Shown here: in pieces, positions 51,563-60,782 of the stretch | How positions within the stretch are numbered: the first letter of the stretch is position 1 | Layout of the letters: each line of letters opens with the position of its first letter | DNA from: Gammaproteobacteria bacterium | Lineage (GTDB): Bacteria > Pseudomonadota > Gammaproteobacteria > SZUA-140 | Direction of reading: 5' to 3' | NCBI GenBank assembly: GCA_020847075.1 | Contig: JADLCS010000014.1 | Span: 38,170-102,169, forward strand | Length of the DNA: 64,000 nucleotides | Made by a program: the position numbers and the translations under genes | Notes under the pieces: generated by a model | Database searches by the model: none | What the model saw: the letters and a program-made list of their open reading frames with translations, nothing else | What the model was told of the DNA's origin: nothing

Positions 51563-52921
51563 TCAGTCCTTGCTGCGGAAGGACTCCGGGTCGAGCTCAT
51601 AACGGTGCAGTAATTTATAGAGCTCGGTCCGGTTGCGCTGCGCCAGGCGTGCCGCCTGGGTGATATTGCCTTCGGTCATTTTCAGCAGCCGGGTGAGGTA
51701 TTCGCGCTCGAACTTGCGCCGCGCGGCGGACAACGAGGGCAGTGCGCCGGTCTTCTGGCGTAGTGCGCGTTGTACCAGGCTCACCGGAATCACCGGTGTC
51801 GAGCATAAGGTTGCCGTGTGCTCGACCACGTTGAGCAACTGACGGACGTTACCGGGCCAGGGCGCAGTCAGCAGGCATTCCATCGCTTCGGCGGAAAACG
51901 AGCGCGCCGGGGTGGTGCTGTTGCGCGCGATCCGGCGCAGGAAGTGATTGACGAGAGGCTGGATGTCCTCCGGACGTTCACGCAGCGGGGGGATCTCCAG
52001 TCGCACCACGTTGAGCCGGTAGTACAGGTCCTCGCGGAAACGGCGGTTTTTGACCAGATCCTCCAGGTCCTGGTGGCTGGCCGAGATGATGCGCACGTCG
52101 ACCGGGAAGCTGGCGGTGGAGCCGACGGGCCGGATCTCCTTTTCCTGCAGCACCCGCAGCAGCTTTGCCTGCAGCGCGAGCGGCATGTCGCCGATCTCGT
52201 CCAGGAACAGCGTGCCGCCGTCCGCGGCCTGGAACAGGCCTTTGTGGTCCTGCGTCGCGCCGGTGAACGCACCCTTGTTGTGGCCGAACAGCTCGGTTTC
52301 CAGCAGAAGCTCGGGGATGGCGCTGCAGTTCACCGCGAGAAAGGGTTTGGCGCGACGCGCGCCGGCGCGATGAATAGCCTGCGCGAGCAGTTCCTTGCCG
52401 GTTCCGCTTTCACCCTGGATCAGGATGCCGATGTTGCTTCCCGCCACGCGATAGGCCTGGCTCAAGACCTCTTCCATCGCCGCGCTGTGACTGATGATCT
52501 CCTCGCGCCATGCCCGCACGCCGTCGACCGCGCCTTCCTCGGCCGGGGCGGCGTTGATGCGGTAGGCCTTGTCCACGCAACTGAGCAGCTCCTTGCTGTC
52601 GAAGGGTTTGGTCAGGAAGGTGAACACGCCGCGCTTGGTCGCCTCTACGGCCTCCGGGATGGTGCCGTGGGCGGTGAGAATGATGACCGGCAGGGTGGGA
52701 TGATGCTCGTGTATCGCGTCGAACAGGGCCATGCCGTCCATGCCGTCCATGCGCAGATCCGTGATTACGACATGAGGCTGGTGTTTGTCGAGCTGAAGCA
52801 GGCCCCGTTCGGCGTTGTCCGCTGTCGCCACGTCCCAGCCTGCGGCGTTGAGGCGGATGGAAAGCAGTTTCAACAGGTCGACATCGTCGTCGACGAGTAG
52901 AATCCTGGGGCGCGTGCTCAT
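51563..52921 (-). CDS. glrR: sigma54-dependent response regulator GlrR (QseF)
   Basis: 452 residues: a receiver domain with phospho-acceptor D55 (VVITDLRMDG), an AAA+ sigma54-activation domain with Walker A GESGTGKE near 170, GAFTGA near 223 (contacts sigma54) and LFLDEIGDM, then a Fis-type helix-turn-helix (NITQAARLAQRNRTELYKLL). It activates RpoN promoters when phosphorylated by GlrK. In enterobacteria targets include glmY; no such site is identifiable here. The start overlaps the qseG stop by four bases. Confidence 0.95.
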   Translation of the reverse strand: MSTRPRILLVDDDVDLLKLLSIRLNAAGWDVATADNAERGLLQLDKHQPHVVITDLRMDGMDGMALFDAIHEHHPTLPVIILTAHGTIPEAVEATKRGVFTFLTKPFDSKELLSCVDKAYRINAAPAEEGAVDGVRAWREEIISHSAAMEEVLSQAYRVAGSNIGILIQGESGTGKELLAQAIHRAGARRAKPFLAVNCSAIPELLLETELFGHNKGAFTGATQDHKGLFQAADGGTLFLDEIGDMPLALQAKLLRVLQEKEIRPVGSTASFPVDVRIISASHQDLEDLVKNRRFREDLYYRLNVVRLEIPPLRERPEDIQPLVNHFLRRIARNSTTPARSFSAEAMECLLTAPWPGNVRQLLNVVEHTATLCSTPVIPVSLVQRALRQKTGALPSLSAARRKFEREYLTRLLKMTEGNITQAARLAQRNRTELYKLLHRYELDPESFRSKD

Positions 52922-53535
52922 GGCGCGGGCGGAGGCATATCGGCCCCGTCACGGTCGCCCAGTTGCCGCTCGATCGCCTTCAACTGGTTCAGCTTGCGCA
53001 TCAGCTCGGCATTCTGTGTCGACAGACGTTCGCGTTCGCTCAGGGAATGCGCGAGTATCCGCGCGAGTGAGACGAGGTCGGTGTCATCCGTCTGAGGAGA
53101 CTGCGTGAACAGCTCGCGCAGCCGGGCGGAAATATCGGCATCCGTCTGGCGGTTCGGCTCGCTCAGCGACAACAACAGCGCGAAACGCACCAGCGCCTGC
53201 GGGGTCTGTTCGATATCGAGCCGGGTCCCGGCCTCATCGATGGCCGCGCGCCGCTCGTCGGGAGACAGCCCGTCGTAACGGACGGCGTCGCGTAGCAGGT
53301 CGGATGTCTGGAGCGATTCCGGCGCCGGCGATGCTTCGGATGGCGCCGGCTGGATCACGGCTTCGGGCTCGGGTCGCGTGACCGCTTCCACGGGAGGGGC
53401 AGCCATCGATGCCTGCGGCTGCGGTGTTTCGGCCGCGGAGGAGGGCGGCGCGTTTTCGTGCGGGCGCAGGGCGGTGCAGGCGGAGAGGGCCGCGGCGAGC
53501 AGGCCTATCCCCAGCAGGTGTTTAATGCGGATCAT
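52918..53535 (-). CDS. qseG: QseG-like outer-membrane lipoprotein
   Basis: 205 residues. Signal peptide with lipobox LSAC, Cys20 the lipidated residue; a Pro/Ala/Glu-rich linker (about 28-75); then an alpha-helical domain ending in ERERLSTQNAELMRKLNQLKAIERQL, a likely coiled coil. It lies between glrK and glrR, overlapping both by a few bases, as qseG does in enterobacteria, where QseG contacts the sensor kinase. Sequence similarity is low, so the name rests mostly on position and type. Confidence 0.75.
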   Translation of the reverse strand: MIRIKHLLGIGLLAAALSACTALRPHENAPPSSAAETPQPQASMAAPPVEAVTRPEPEAVIQPAPSEASPAPESLQTSDLLRDAVRYDGLSPDERRAAIDEAGTRLDIEQTPQALVRFALLLSLSEPNRQTDADISARLRELFTQSPQTDDTDLVSLARILAHSLSERERLSTQNAELMRKLNQLKAIERQLGDRDGADMPPPAP

Positions 53536-54976
53536 TGTGTGTGCCGTCTCCGCCGGTGTCGGGCAGGGTGACGCGGAAATGGGCCCCGCCGTCTGCGCCG
53601 ATGATCTCGATCGTGCCATGGTGCAAGTGAATGAGTTCTCTCGCGATGGAAAGCCCCAGGCCGCTGCCCTTGACCGGTCCCGCCGAGCGGGCCCGTCCCT
53701 GATAGAAGGCAGCGAAGATTTTATCACGTTCGTCGGGATCGATACCGGGTCCGGTATCCGCGACGTCGATGACGGCGGCGCCGTCGCGGAGCGTCAGGGA
53801 TATGTCCACGTATCCCTTATCCGGCGTGTACTTTACGGCATTCGAAAGCAGGTTGTCCACGATGGTGCGGAGCTTTTCCCGGTCGCCGGTCACCGCGACG
53901 GGTTCGAGTTTCAGGCGCAATTCGATCGAGCGCGATCGCGCCGCGAGCTTGTGGTTGGCGCTTACCTCGCGGATCATCTGGTCGAGCGCGACCGGCTCCG
54001 TCCCCATGCGCAGGCTGTCGATCTCCAGCGTGCTGAAACTGAGCAGATCCTCGATCAGCTTCTGCAGTTTCAGGCTTTGCTGCCTGAGCATGTTGACGAT
54101 CTCGCTCTGCTCCTCGTTGAGCGAGCCGACCACCTGTTCCTTGAGCAGCTCGCTGCCTTCACGGATGGTCGTGAGCGGAGTCTTCAATTCGTGCGAGACG
54201 TGGCGCAGGAACGAGACCTTCTGGTTTTCCAGCGCGAGGAGGCGCTGACGCATCCATTCGAGCCTGCGGCCCAGTTCCTTCAGGTCGCTGGGGCCGCCGA
54301 CGGTGATCTCCTGGCCGAAGTGGCCGTCGCCCAGACGGCGGATCGACTGATCGAGCTGCCGGAGCGGCCTGGTGATCAGGACGATGAACAGTACGGTGAG
54401 CAGCAGGGCGACGGGGATCAGGGTGAGGGCCTGCCACAGCAGCAGGCGGCGGGCGCGTTCCGCCAGCCCCTGTATCTCGCCGACGCTTTCACCGATGAGC
54501 TGGCTGCTTTCGGACAGGATCTCGCGGGCAGAGGCATTGAGGGCGGAGAAGGATTCGATGGCGGCCGCGATGTCCGCCGCGCTCGTCGTGGAATCGTCGA
54601 GCCGCCGGTAGACTGCTTCCTCCCGCCCGATCAGGGTATCGATGGTTTCCCGCTGGAGCGGCTTGAGGTCGAGCCGGCGCAGTTCGCCGACGGTCTGGTA
54701 CAACTGCTTGCGCCGGGCCCTGTAGGCGTCGAGCAGGGAACGATCGCCCAGCACCTGGAACTGCCGCGCACTGCGTTCCATGGCCGTCAGGTGTTCCACC
54801 AGCAGGCGGCTCGACTGGGTCGCGGCGACGGCCTCGAGTACGCTGCGTTCGCTATGCGTGGTGAGGCGGTCGACGTAGACCGCCGCGGTGATCAGGGCGA
54901 TGACCAGCGGCAGGGCCACCACGACAAAGCCGAGCAATATGAGTTGCAGTATGGATCGTGTCGGAAACAGGGCCAC
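53522..54976 (-). CDS. glrK: sensor histidine kinase GlrK (QseE)
   Basis: 484 residues. Two TM segments (about 10-32 and 180-203) flank a helical periplasmic sensor domain; HAMP follows (RPLRQLDQSIRRLGDGHF), then HisKA with the phospho-His in VSHELKTPL near 263 and the HATPase with DNLLSNAVKYTP, DTGPGID and GSGLGLSIARE. The GlrK-QseG-GlrR gene order gives the assignment. GTG 54976 is the start. The ligand is not known for this organism. Confidence 0.93.
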   Translation of the reverse strand: MALFPTRSILQLILLGFVVVALPLVIALITAAVYVDRLTTHSERSVLEAVAATQSSRLLVEHLTAMERSARQFQVLGDRSLLDAYRARRKQLYQTVGELRRLDLKPLQRETIDTLIGREEAVYRRLDDSTTSAADIAAAIESFSALNASAREILSESSQLIGESVGEIQGLAERARRLLLWQALTLIPVALLLTVLFIVLITRPLRQLDQSIRRLGDGHFGQEITVGGPSDLKELGRRLEWMRQRLLALENQKVSFLRHVSHELKTPLTTIREGSELLKEQVVGSLNEEQSEIVNMLRQQSLKLQKLIEDLLSFSTLEIDSLRMGTEPVALDQMIREVSANHKLAARSRSIELRLKLEPVAVTGDREKLRTIVDNLLSNAVKYTPDKGYVDISLTLRDGAAVIDVADTGPGIDPDERDKIFAAFYQGRARSAGPVKGSGLGLSIARELIHLHHGTIEIIGADGGAHFRVTLPDTGGDGTHNDPH

Positions 54977-55204
54977 GGGTCGCTGGATACGTATTCTTCA
55001 CTGCCGGAACGGGTTTCTGAAACCGGAATACAGGGATCTGCCGGCGGCGGATGGAACCGCCCGCGATAACGGAAAGGATAACACAGGCCACCTGCGAGCG
55101 AGGTGGCCCTCGCCCGCCTGTGGTTGCCGGGCGGGACACGCCCCGCCCGGATGGAGGACTCTACGGTAAAATTCCGGCTGCCGGCCGATGGTGGTTCAAT
55201 TCGT

Positions 55205-55528
55205 TCAGTCCGTTTCGCCCGCGATGGAGTGAGCGGCATCGCGGGCGGCGTCCGCCGCCTTGGAGGCGGCCTGTTCCACGGTATCCGCGGCGTCGGAAGC
55301 GGCCTGCTCCACGGCGTCCATGGCGTTTTCACCGGCTTCCTGCGCCTGTCCGGCCAGTTCTTGCGTCTTGTCGCCGATGGCGTTGGCGGCATCGCTGACC
55401 TCGGACGAGATCCTGGACTGGGTCTCTTCGAGGGAGGCGGTCTGTTCGGACTTGTTGCAGCCGGCCAGCGCGAGCGAGCCCGCCGTCAGAACCAGGGCCA
55501 GGGTGGAAAGAGTGGTCGATCGTTTCAT
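55205..55528 (-). CDS. small Ala-rich lipoprotein with amphipathic repeats
   Basis: 107 residues. Lipoprotein signal with Cys24 (SLALAGC). The mature chain is Ala/Glu/Asp-rich with 11-residue-like repeats (DAVEQAASDAADTVEQAASKAADAA), predicted as a long amphipathic helix of the LEA/apolipoprotein type. Function unknown; such proteins may sit at the envelope under stress. ATG 55528 has AGGAG upstream. It follows an EF-hand protein on the same strand but is separated by a strong terminator. Confidence 0.7.
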   Translation of the reverse strand: MKRSTTLSTLALVLTAGSLALAGCNKSEQTASLEETQSRISSEVSDAANAIGDKTQELAGQAQEAGENAMDAVEQAASDAADTVEQAASKAADAARDAAHSIAGETD

Positions 55529-55583
55529 GATGTTGTCTCCTTGCTGAAGATTATATTGGGTGGAACTGTGCCTTCCCCGTAAT

Positions 55584-55624
55584 AAAACCTGACCGGGGGG
55601 CGCTCGATCGCGCCCCCCGGTCAG
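55584..55624 (-). terminator. strong Rho-independent terminator after the EF-hand gene
   Basis: A 15-bp perfect stem, CTGACCGGGGGGCGC (55589-55603) and its complement (55610-55624), with a six-base loop. On the minus strand it is followed by AGG-adjacent TTTTATT. It ends the EF-hand transcript before the lipoprotein gene. Confidence 0.85.
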
Positions 55625-55665
55625 CATGCTCTCAAATGGGGGAAGGAAGGATTACGAGAGCAAAA

Positions 55666-55956
55666 TCATCCGCCTCGCCGGTCGTGCGCCTTCGTCGCGG
55701 CGTCGTACTCGGCCTTGTTCAATTTGCCGTCTTTGTTCTGATCGGCGGCGGCGAAACCGGTCCCCTGGAATATCCTGGCCGCGTCGGCCTCCTCCTGGGT
55801 GATCGAGCCGTCCTTGTTGCTGTCCACCTGATCAAAGGCGGGGGGCTGCATCGCGGCATGGTTCGTCGTTCCCTGCGGCGTATCCGCCCATCCGGCGCCT
55901 GCGGCCGCCATCAACGTCAGCGCTGCCAATGAAGCCTGGATCGTCATCGATTTCAT
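55666..55956 (-). CDS. exported EF-hand calcium-binding protein
   Basis: 96 residues. Signal peptide (TIQASLAALTLMAAAGAGWA, cleavage near 24). Two EF-hand loops, DSNKDGSITQEE (45-56) and DQNKDGKLNKAE (near 73-84), have all the Asp/Asn/Glu ligands, so the mature protein should bind two Ca2+ in the periplasm. Role unknown. AGGAGGTGAGCC precedes the ATG at 55956. Confidence 0.85.
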   Translation of the reverse strand: MKSMTIQASLAALTLMAAAGAGWADTPQGTTNHAAMQPPAFDQVDSNKDGSITQEEADAARIFQGTGFAAADQNKDGKLNKAEYDAATKAHDRRGG

Positions 55957-56053
55957 GGCTCACCTCCTGTGTCCCTGCTGGTCTGATCCATCTCGGTTGC
56001 TTGCGAGCGTTCCAAACAGGGTCAATGCGATATCCATGCCATGTCTATTTATA

Positions 56054-56065
56054 TGATTAAAATCA
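56054..56065. promoter_or_regulatory. FNR/CRP-family-like palindrome upstream of the EF-hand gene
   Basis: TGAT-TAAA-ATCA (56054-56065), within the longer ATGATT/AATCAT inverted repeat, has the core spacing of FNR boxes (TTGAT-N4-ATCAA), though the outer bases differ. It lies in an AT-rich stretch about 100 bases upstream of the EF-hand ATG, with TATAAA close by on the minus strand. Oxygen-responsive control is possible. Confidence 0.35.
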
Positions 56066-56225
56066 TGAGCTTATTGTATTTTTGCGAGTTCGCTCATGCC
56101 CGCGGACCGGCGATTCTGTCGGGGGATGACGACAGTCCTGAGGGGCCAGCTTTCAAGTATCGGATAAGTCTCGAATTTATACTGTCGCCATATGGCGACG
56201 GGGCGATTATGCCCCGTCTCGGGGT

Positions 56226-56492
56226 TCAACGCCGGTGTCTTCCCGGGCGCCGCTCGGTATCCTCGAACCGCACGCGCAGAGGCTTGCCCCCGAAGCTTTT
56301 ACCGTCCAGTCCCGCGACGGCGGCGCGGGCCTCGTGACCTTCCATCTCGATGAATCCGAAGCCGCGGCATTTATGGGTAAAGACGTCGGTGACGAGATAG
56401 ATGGAACGTACCTTGCCGTACTCGGAAAAGAGTTCGCTGACGGCCACTTCGGTGGCCTCCGTGGGCAGGTTCCCAACGTACATTTTTTTCAT
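56226..56492 (-). CDS. RRM-domain RNA-binding protein
   Basis: 88 residues forming one RNA recognition motif: RNP2 MYVGNLP at 4-10 and RNP1 CRGFGFIEM near 43-51, then a basic tail (RRPGRHRR). Bacterial RRM proteins of this size bind single-stranded RNA and are sometimes cold-induced. ATG 56492 (MKKMYVGN) has GGAG nine bases before it. Confidence 0.93.
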   Translation of the reverse strand: MKKMYVGNLPTEATEVAVSELFSEYGKVRSIYLVTDVFTHKCRGFGFIEMEGHEARAAVAGLDGKSFGGKPLRVRFEDTERRPGRHRR

Positions 56493-56785
56493 TCCATCAA
56501 TCTCCGGAGTGGACCGTCGCCCAAGGGCGCGCGGTGTGAATGAGGAGGGCCGAACACACGCTTCTGCATCTGTTTCATGCCCTGGTCGGGAAAACGAATG
56601 CCGAGGGGCTGCCTCGCAGCCCGCATGGAGCGGTGTGCGATGGGTGGGTACAGGAAGCCAGACGTACAATCGACGCGGGAAGCCTGGCTCTGGTCTGTCA
56701 GGCCGTCCCGCAGCAGATGGCGCCACTATAAAGGGCGCGGAGAGGTATTACAAGGCGCGTGTGAACGCGGTCGGATCACTCCGCA

Positions 56786-58336
56786 TCATTCCGGGGCCTC
56801 GTCGTTTGCGACCGAGAAGGCGTGCGGATAGATCACCAGATGGCGTCGCGGTTCGCTGCCTACGCTCTCCGCCACCATATGATGGCGGCTTGCCACGCGA
56901 TGCTGCAGGCGGCGCAGCGACGCCGGACGCGGCATGAGCGAGACGACCACGCCCTCGCGCAGGGCGCGGCGGATACCGTCCTCGGTTTCGCGCACGGCGG
57001 TCTCGGTTTCCTGTTCGTCGAGGCCGGGCGCCACGTTGAACAGATTGCGCAGCAGGTGGCGGATCTGCGCGGTGGAATTTTTTTTCACCGTGTGCACGGG
57101 CAGATGGGTGAGCTGGACCAGGCGCTGCAGGCGGGAATCGCCGGCGCGGGCGCGCAGGGTCACGATCAGGTGGGCGTGCTCCGCGCGATTCACCACCTGG
57201 GCGTCCAGCCGCAGGTCGCGGATCACGCGCTCGAGCTGATCGCGGCTGAACGCGTAGGGGTAGATGCGCACGGTCTGCCTCAGGTCGCCGGCCGAGAACG
57301 GCGTCCGCGGGCGCGCCGGGGATTCCGGTTCGGCGGTCTCTGCCGTCGGCTCCAGCGCCTGTTCCTGCCCCGGCGTGCGGCGCAGTCCGCCCGGTGGCTG
57401 GCCGCGCAACAGGCGGTCCACGGCCTGGGCGGTTTCGGGATGCACGATGACCTGTTCGTGATCGACGATCTCCACCACGGCATCGAAGGTCGGCGGCGCC
57501 TTGCGTTCGCTCACGGTCTTCTGCGATCCGCGCAGGCGCGCCTCCTCGTCGCCGAGGGTGACGGTCTGTACGCCTCCGACCAGGTCGGACAGCGTCGGGT
57601 TGCGAATCAGGTTGTCGAGGGTGTTGCCGTGGGCCGTGCCGATGAGCTGGACGCCGCGTTCGGCGATCGTGCGCGCCGCCAGCGTCTCGGGCACGGTGCC
57701 GATTTCGTCGATGATGATTACCTCGGGCATATGGTTCTCGACCGCCTCGATCATGACGTCGTGCTGGGCGGCGGGCGAGGCGACCTGCATGCGGCGCGCG
57801 GCGCCGATCGCGCGGTGCGGGATGTCTCCGTCGCCGGCGATCTCGTTCGAGGTGTCGATGACGATGACGCGCTTGTCGAAGTCGTCCGCCAGCACGCGGG
57901 CGATCTCGCGCAGCTTGGTGGTCTTGCCCACGCCGGGGCGTCCCAGCAGCAGCACGCTGCGGCCGCCCTCGATCAGGTCGCGGATGAGATCGATGGTGCC
58001 GAACACCGCGCGGCCGGCGCGCAGCGTCAATCCGACGATGTCGCCGCGGCGGTTGCGGATAGCGGAAATACGATGCAGCGTTCCTTCGATACCGGCGCGA
58101 TTGTCCGCGCCGAAGGCGCCCACGGCGCGGACGACGTGATCGAGATCGGCGCGCGTGACCGCGTCGTCCGTCAGCGTGATCGCGCGACCGGGCAGGCGGG
58201 CCTGAGGCCTGCGGCCGAGATCGAGTACGATTTCGAGGAGTTCACCGCCCGGCAATTCATCGACGGCGTGCTGGAGCGACGGCGGCAGCGTCTGGATCAG
58301 CAGCCGGAGATCGTCGGTGTGAGGGTGTGCGGTCAT
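56786..58336 (-). CDS. AAA ATPase with R3H domain (Ycf45 / SpoIIIAA-like)
   Basis: 516 residues. The N-terminal half is a SpoIIIAA/Ycf45-type secretion-ATPase-like domain with Walker A GRPGVGKTT near 132, VIDTSNEIAGDGDIPH, and Walker B EVIIIDEIGT near 205. The C-terminus is an R3H domain (RLQHRVASRHHMVAESVGSEPRRHL in part), a single-stranded nucleic-acid binder. The middle (from about 300) is a variable linker with AVDRLLRGQPPGG. Known mostly from cyanobacteria, plastids and Gram-positives; its role is unknown. Confidence 0.88.
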   Translation of the reverse strand: MTAHPHTDDLRLLIQTLPPSLQHAVDELPGGELLEIVLDLGRRPQARLPGRAITLTDDAVTRADLDHVVRAVGAFGADNRAGIEGTLHRISAIRNRRGDIVGLTLRAGRAVFGTIDLIRDLIEGGRSVLLLGRPGVGKTTKLREIARVLADDFDKRVIVIDTSNEIAGDGDIPHRAIGAARRMQVASPAAQHDVMIEAVENHMPEVIIIDEIGTVPETLAARTIAERGVQLIGTAHGNTLDNLIRNPTLSDLVGGVQTVTLGDEEARLRGSQKTVSERKAPPTFDAVVEIVDHEQVIVHPETAQAVDRLLRGQPPGGLRRTPGQEQALEPTAETAEPESPARPRTPFSAGDLRQTVRIYPYAFSRDQLERVIRDLRLDAQVVNRAEHAHLIVTLRARAGDSRLQRLVQLTHLPVHTVKKNSTAQIRHLLRNLFNVAPGLDEQETETAVRETEDGIRRALREGVVVSLMPRPASLRRLQHRVASRHHMVAESVGSEPRRHLVIYPHAFSVANDEAPE

Positions 58337-58427
58337 GTGTTGCCGGCGCCCCGGAATGCGGAAAGCCCCGTTGACTGATTATATCGACAGAAGGCGCCGC
58401 CCGGTCAACCTCGGCCGCGCGCGGGAT

Positions 58428-58823
58428 TCAGGGGAACTGGATCCTACCGCTTCCCGCCCCCGGGAAGTTTCCACCCGAGCCCGAATCCGGGAGCACCAGC
58501 GACGAGGCCGCTTCGCGGCGCATCTGGCGCAGTTCCTCGATGGCGCGCTCCGCGGCCTCCTGCGCCGCGGGGCCGAAGCCGCGCACCGCCTCCTCCAGCG
58601 AGGCCGCCTCGATCTCGAAGTTGAGCGGAAGGGCGCCGACGGGGGTCAGGATCTGGGTTTGTCCCAGGTAACTCACCGGGCGCGAATCGTCGGGCGAGCC
58701 GTCGACCTTGACCGGAGAGAGTCGCCGGATGGTGCCGACCTGGCGATCGGTGAACATGTCTTCGCGATAGAGGTCGGCCGCCTCCATGTGCAGGTCCATG
58801 GTCGGGCTGTGGGTATCGTTCAC
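58428..58823 (-). CDS. hypothetical protein
   Basis: 131 residues from GTG 58823 (GAGGGAA upstream), no signal peptide or TM. The N-terminal part is acidic (MEAADLYREDMFTDRQVG TIRRL), the middle states FEIEAASLEEAVRGFGPAAQEAAERAIEELRQMRR in a likely helical stretch, the end is Gly/Ser-rich. Not recognised; the good codon pattern and ribosome binding site support a real gene. Confidence 0.6.
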   Translation of the reverse strand: MNDTHSPTMDLHMEAADLYREDMFTDRQVGTIRRLSPVKVDGSPDDSRPVSYLGQTQILTPVGALPLNFEIEAASLEEAVRGFGPAAQEAAERAIEELRQMRREAASSLVLPDSGSGGNFPGAGSGRIQFP

Positions 58824-59066
58824 GTCGGTTCCCTCGCGTCGTGGTGGTGTCGGTTCCGCTTGATAGACTAACAGATCTTGCCGTGGCGTGTCCCACGGCC
58901 CGTGCGGGCCGCGCGCGCCGCCGCAAGGGCCCGGCGGGTCTCCCCCCGCGGGAGCTAAACCCGGTCCGGCCGGCGTGTTATCATCCGGGGCAACGGATTT
59001 CCGCGCAGCCGTGGCAAGGCGGTATCGCGCTGCGGCGATGGCGGACCGATCTCGAGGCGCTCAACG

Positions 59067-59537
59067 ATGATAGAAAAAATCCTTTCGGGCGGGCAGACCG
59101 GCGTCGACAGGGCGGCGCTCGACGCGGCCCTGGATCTGGGGATCGCATGCGGCGGCTGGTGTCCGGCGGGCCGGCATGCCGATGACGGACCCATTCCCGC
59201 GCGTTACCCCCTGCAGGAGGCGGCGGATATGGATCATACCGTGCGCACCGAACACAATGTGCGCGACTCCGACGGTACGCTGATGTTCTACCGGGGCAAG
59301 CTGCAGGGCGGTACCGCCTATGCCGTGCTGATGGCGGAGCGGTTCGGGCGCCCGGTGCTGGCGGTGAACCTGGAGCAGCCGCCGGCGCCCGTCGAGGTGG
59401 CGGCATGGCTGGAGAGGCACGGAGTCCGTCAGGTCCATATCGGGGGGCAGCGCGAGAAGACGAGCCCCGGTATCTACGCCGAGGCGGGCCGGTTGATCCG
59501 CGATATTCTGCGTCTGTCACAGCGGCAGGGGAGTTGA
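59067..59537 (+). CDS. putative molybdenum carrier family (LOG/YpsA-like) protein
   Basis: 156 residues of the Rossmann-like family known as putative molybdenum carrier: ILSGGQTGVDRAALDAAL at the N-terminus, GGWCPAGRHADDGPIP, YRGKLQGGTAYAVLMAE and VNLEQP. The family name rests on one older report; nucleotide binding is more certain than Mo transport. Confidence 0.8.
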   Translation: MIEKILSGGQTGVDRAALDAALDLGIACGGWCPAGRHADDGPIPARYPLQEAADMDHTVRTEHNVRDSDGTLMFYRGKLQGGTAYAVLMAERFGRPVLAVNLEQPPAPVEVAAWLERHGVRQVHIGGQREKTSPGIYAEAGRLIRDILRLSQRQGS

Positions 59538-59553
59538 ACCATTGAACGGGGCG

Positions 59554-60117
59554 ATGATGAAGATGATCGTGGCGGGCATCCTTCTGATAGTAGGTGCCGC
59601 GGTCGTGGCGGCGGAACCGGGCGAAGTGACGGGCGCGTTCGGCTTCGAGTTCGGTCAGGTGATCGATCCGACCGGGCTGAAGGCGCTGGATGACGACGAG
59701 GAGGGCGGTCCGAGTTACGCGGTGGTCCCCGAGAATCCGTATGGACCCCTTACCGAGTATGCTGTCGCGATCACGCCGTCGACTCATCGCGTATATCGCG
59801 TGACGGCGCGCGGTGGTTTCAGCTCGATGCAGCGCTGTCGCGACGAGCTGGTCCTGCTGGAGCGGGCGCTGGAGCGCAAATACGTCAAGACGGGCGGCAG
59901 CAAGGCCTTCGGATTCAACAGCCACCCGGTGATCACCTTCGGTCAGTCGCCGCGCAAGATACGCGGCAAGTGCACCGGCAAGATCCTGGACAAGACGCTG
60001 ACGCTGAATTATTTCGATGAGGACCTGGCGCGGGCGGCGCGTGCCGAGGCCAATCCGACGGGCGGCGGGGCCGCCGCGCCGAACGAAGGCGAGGCGCGCG
60101 ACGAAGCCGGTTTGTGA
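59554..60117 (+). CDS. exported hypothetical protein
   Basis: 187 residues. Signal peptide (MIVAGILLIVGAAVVAAE, residues about 4-22). The mature chain has two Cys (MQRC, GKCTGK) and no recognised domain; it ends in an Ala/Gly/Glu tail. ATG 59554 is preferred to TTG 59542 because it begins at the signal peptide. It is 16 bases after the previous gene and converges on the NYN gene. Confidence 0.6.
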   Translation: MMKMIVAGILLIVGAAVVAAEPGEVTGAFGFEFGQVIDPTGLKALDDDEEGGPSYAVVPENPYGPLTEYAVAITPSTHRVYRVTARGGFSSMQRCRDELVLLERALERKYVKTGGSKAFGFNSHPVITFGQSPRKIRGKCTGKILDKTLTLNYFDEDLARAARAEANPTGGGAAAPNEGEARDEAGL

Positions 60118-60131
60118 TCCGTATGGGTGGG

Positions 60132-60653
60132 CTATTTGCGTTCCCCGGGGCGTTTTCCCGGCCGCGGTGGCAGCGTGAACCAGTCCGCGCTCGTGATCTC
60201 GTGAAAATAATCGGCCTCCTCCTTCAATACCGCGGAGGTCGCCGCCGGCACCGCCGCGATCTCCACCCGTACCCCCTCCGTTTTAAGATGGCGCACCAGT
60301 TCGACGAAGTCGGAGTCGCCGGACAGGATGATGATGGTATCCACCTTGCTCGCCAGTTGCATCGCCTTGATCGTGAGCGGGATGTCCGCGCTCTTGTGGC
60401 AGGGCTGCACCGAGCCGTGGTAGTGGTAATGCAGGCGCTCCTGCAGTTTGGACGAGATCTGACGCCCCTCGCGGAAGTAGAACAGGCGGTTGAGGCCGCG
60501 GTTGTCGAGCAGCTTCGGGATCAGGGTGTCGAAGTTGAGCATGGTGTGCGGATCCCCCGTCGCGTCGTGGATCGAGCGTTCCATGTTGTTGCCGTCCACC
60601 AGGATCGCGACGGACTGGTTTATCGTAACGCTGTTTGGTCTGGGTTCGAGCAT
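60132..60653 (-). CDS. NYN-domain protein (LabA/DUF88 family)
   Basis: 173 residues, a PIN-like ribonuclease fold. Acidic metal residues: Asp20 in ILVDGNN, DIPLTIKAM in the middle, and SGDSDF near 116. Such proteins cleave RNA; a few act in regulation. Start at ATG 60653. No toxin-antitoxin partner is adjacent. Confidence 0.88.
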   Translation of the reverse strand: MLEPRPNSVTINQSVAILVDGNNMERSIHDATGDPHTMLNFDTLIPKLLDNRGLNRLFYFREGRQISSKLQERLHYHYHGSVQPCHKSADIPLTIKAMQLASKVDTIIILSGDSDFVELVRHLKTEGVRVEIAAVPAATSAVLKEEADYFHEITSADWFTLPPRPGKRPGERK

Positions 60654-60782
60654 GGCGCCTGTTTTCCTGTATGGGGATGATGTGCAAGAATGATTTTAGC
60701 CGCGAAACCGCCGGATGCGGAATCCTCCGCCGGACGGAACCCGCGGTGATCGATCCATCGGGCGGACCCGCGTAACACCATT

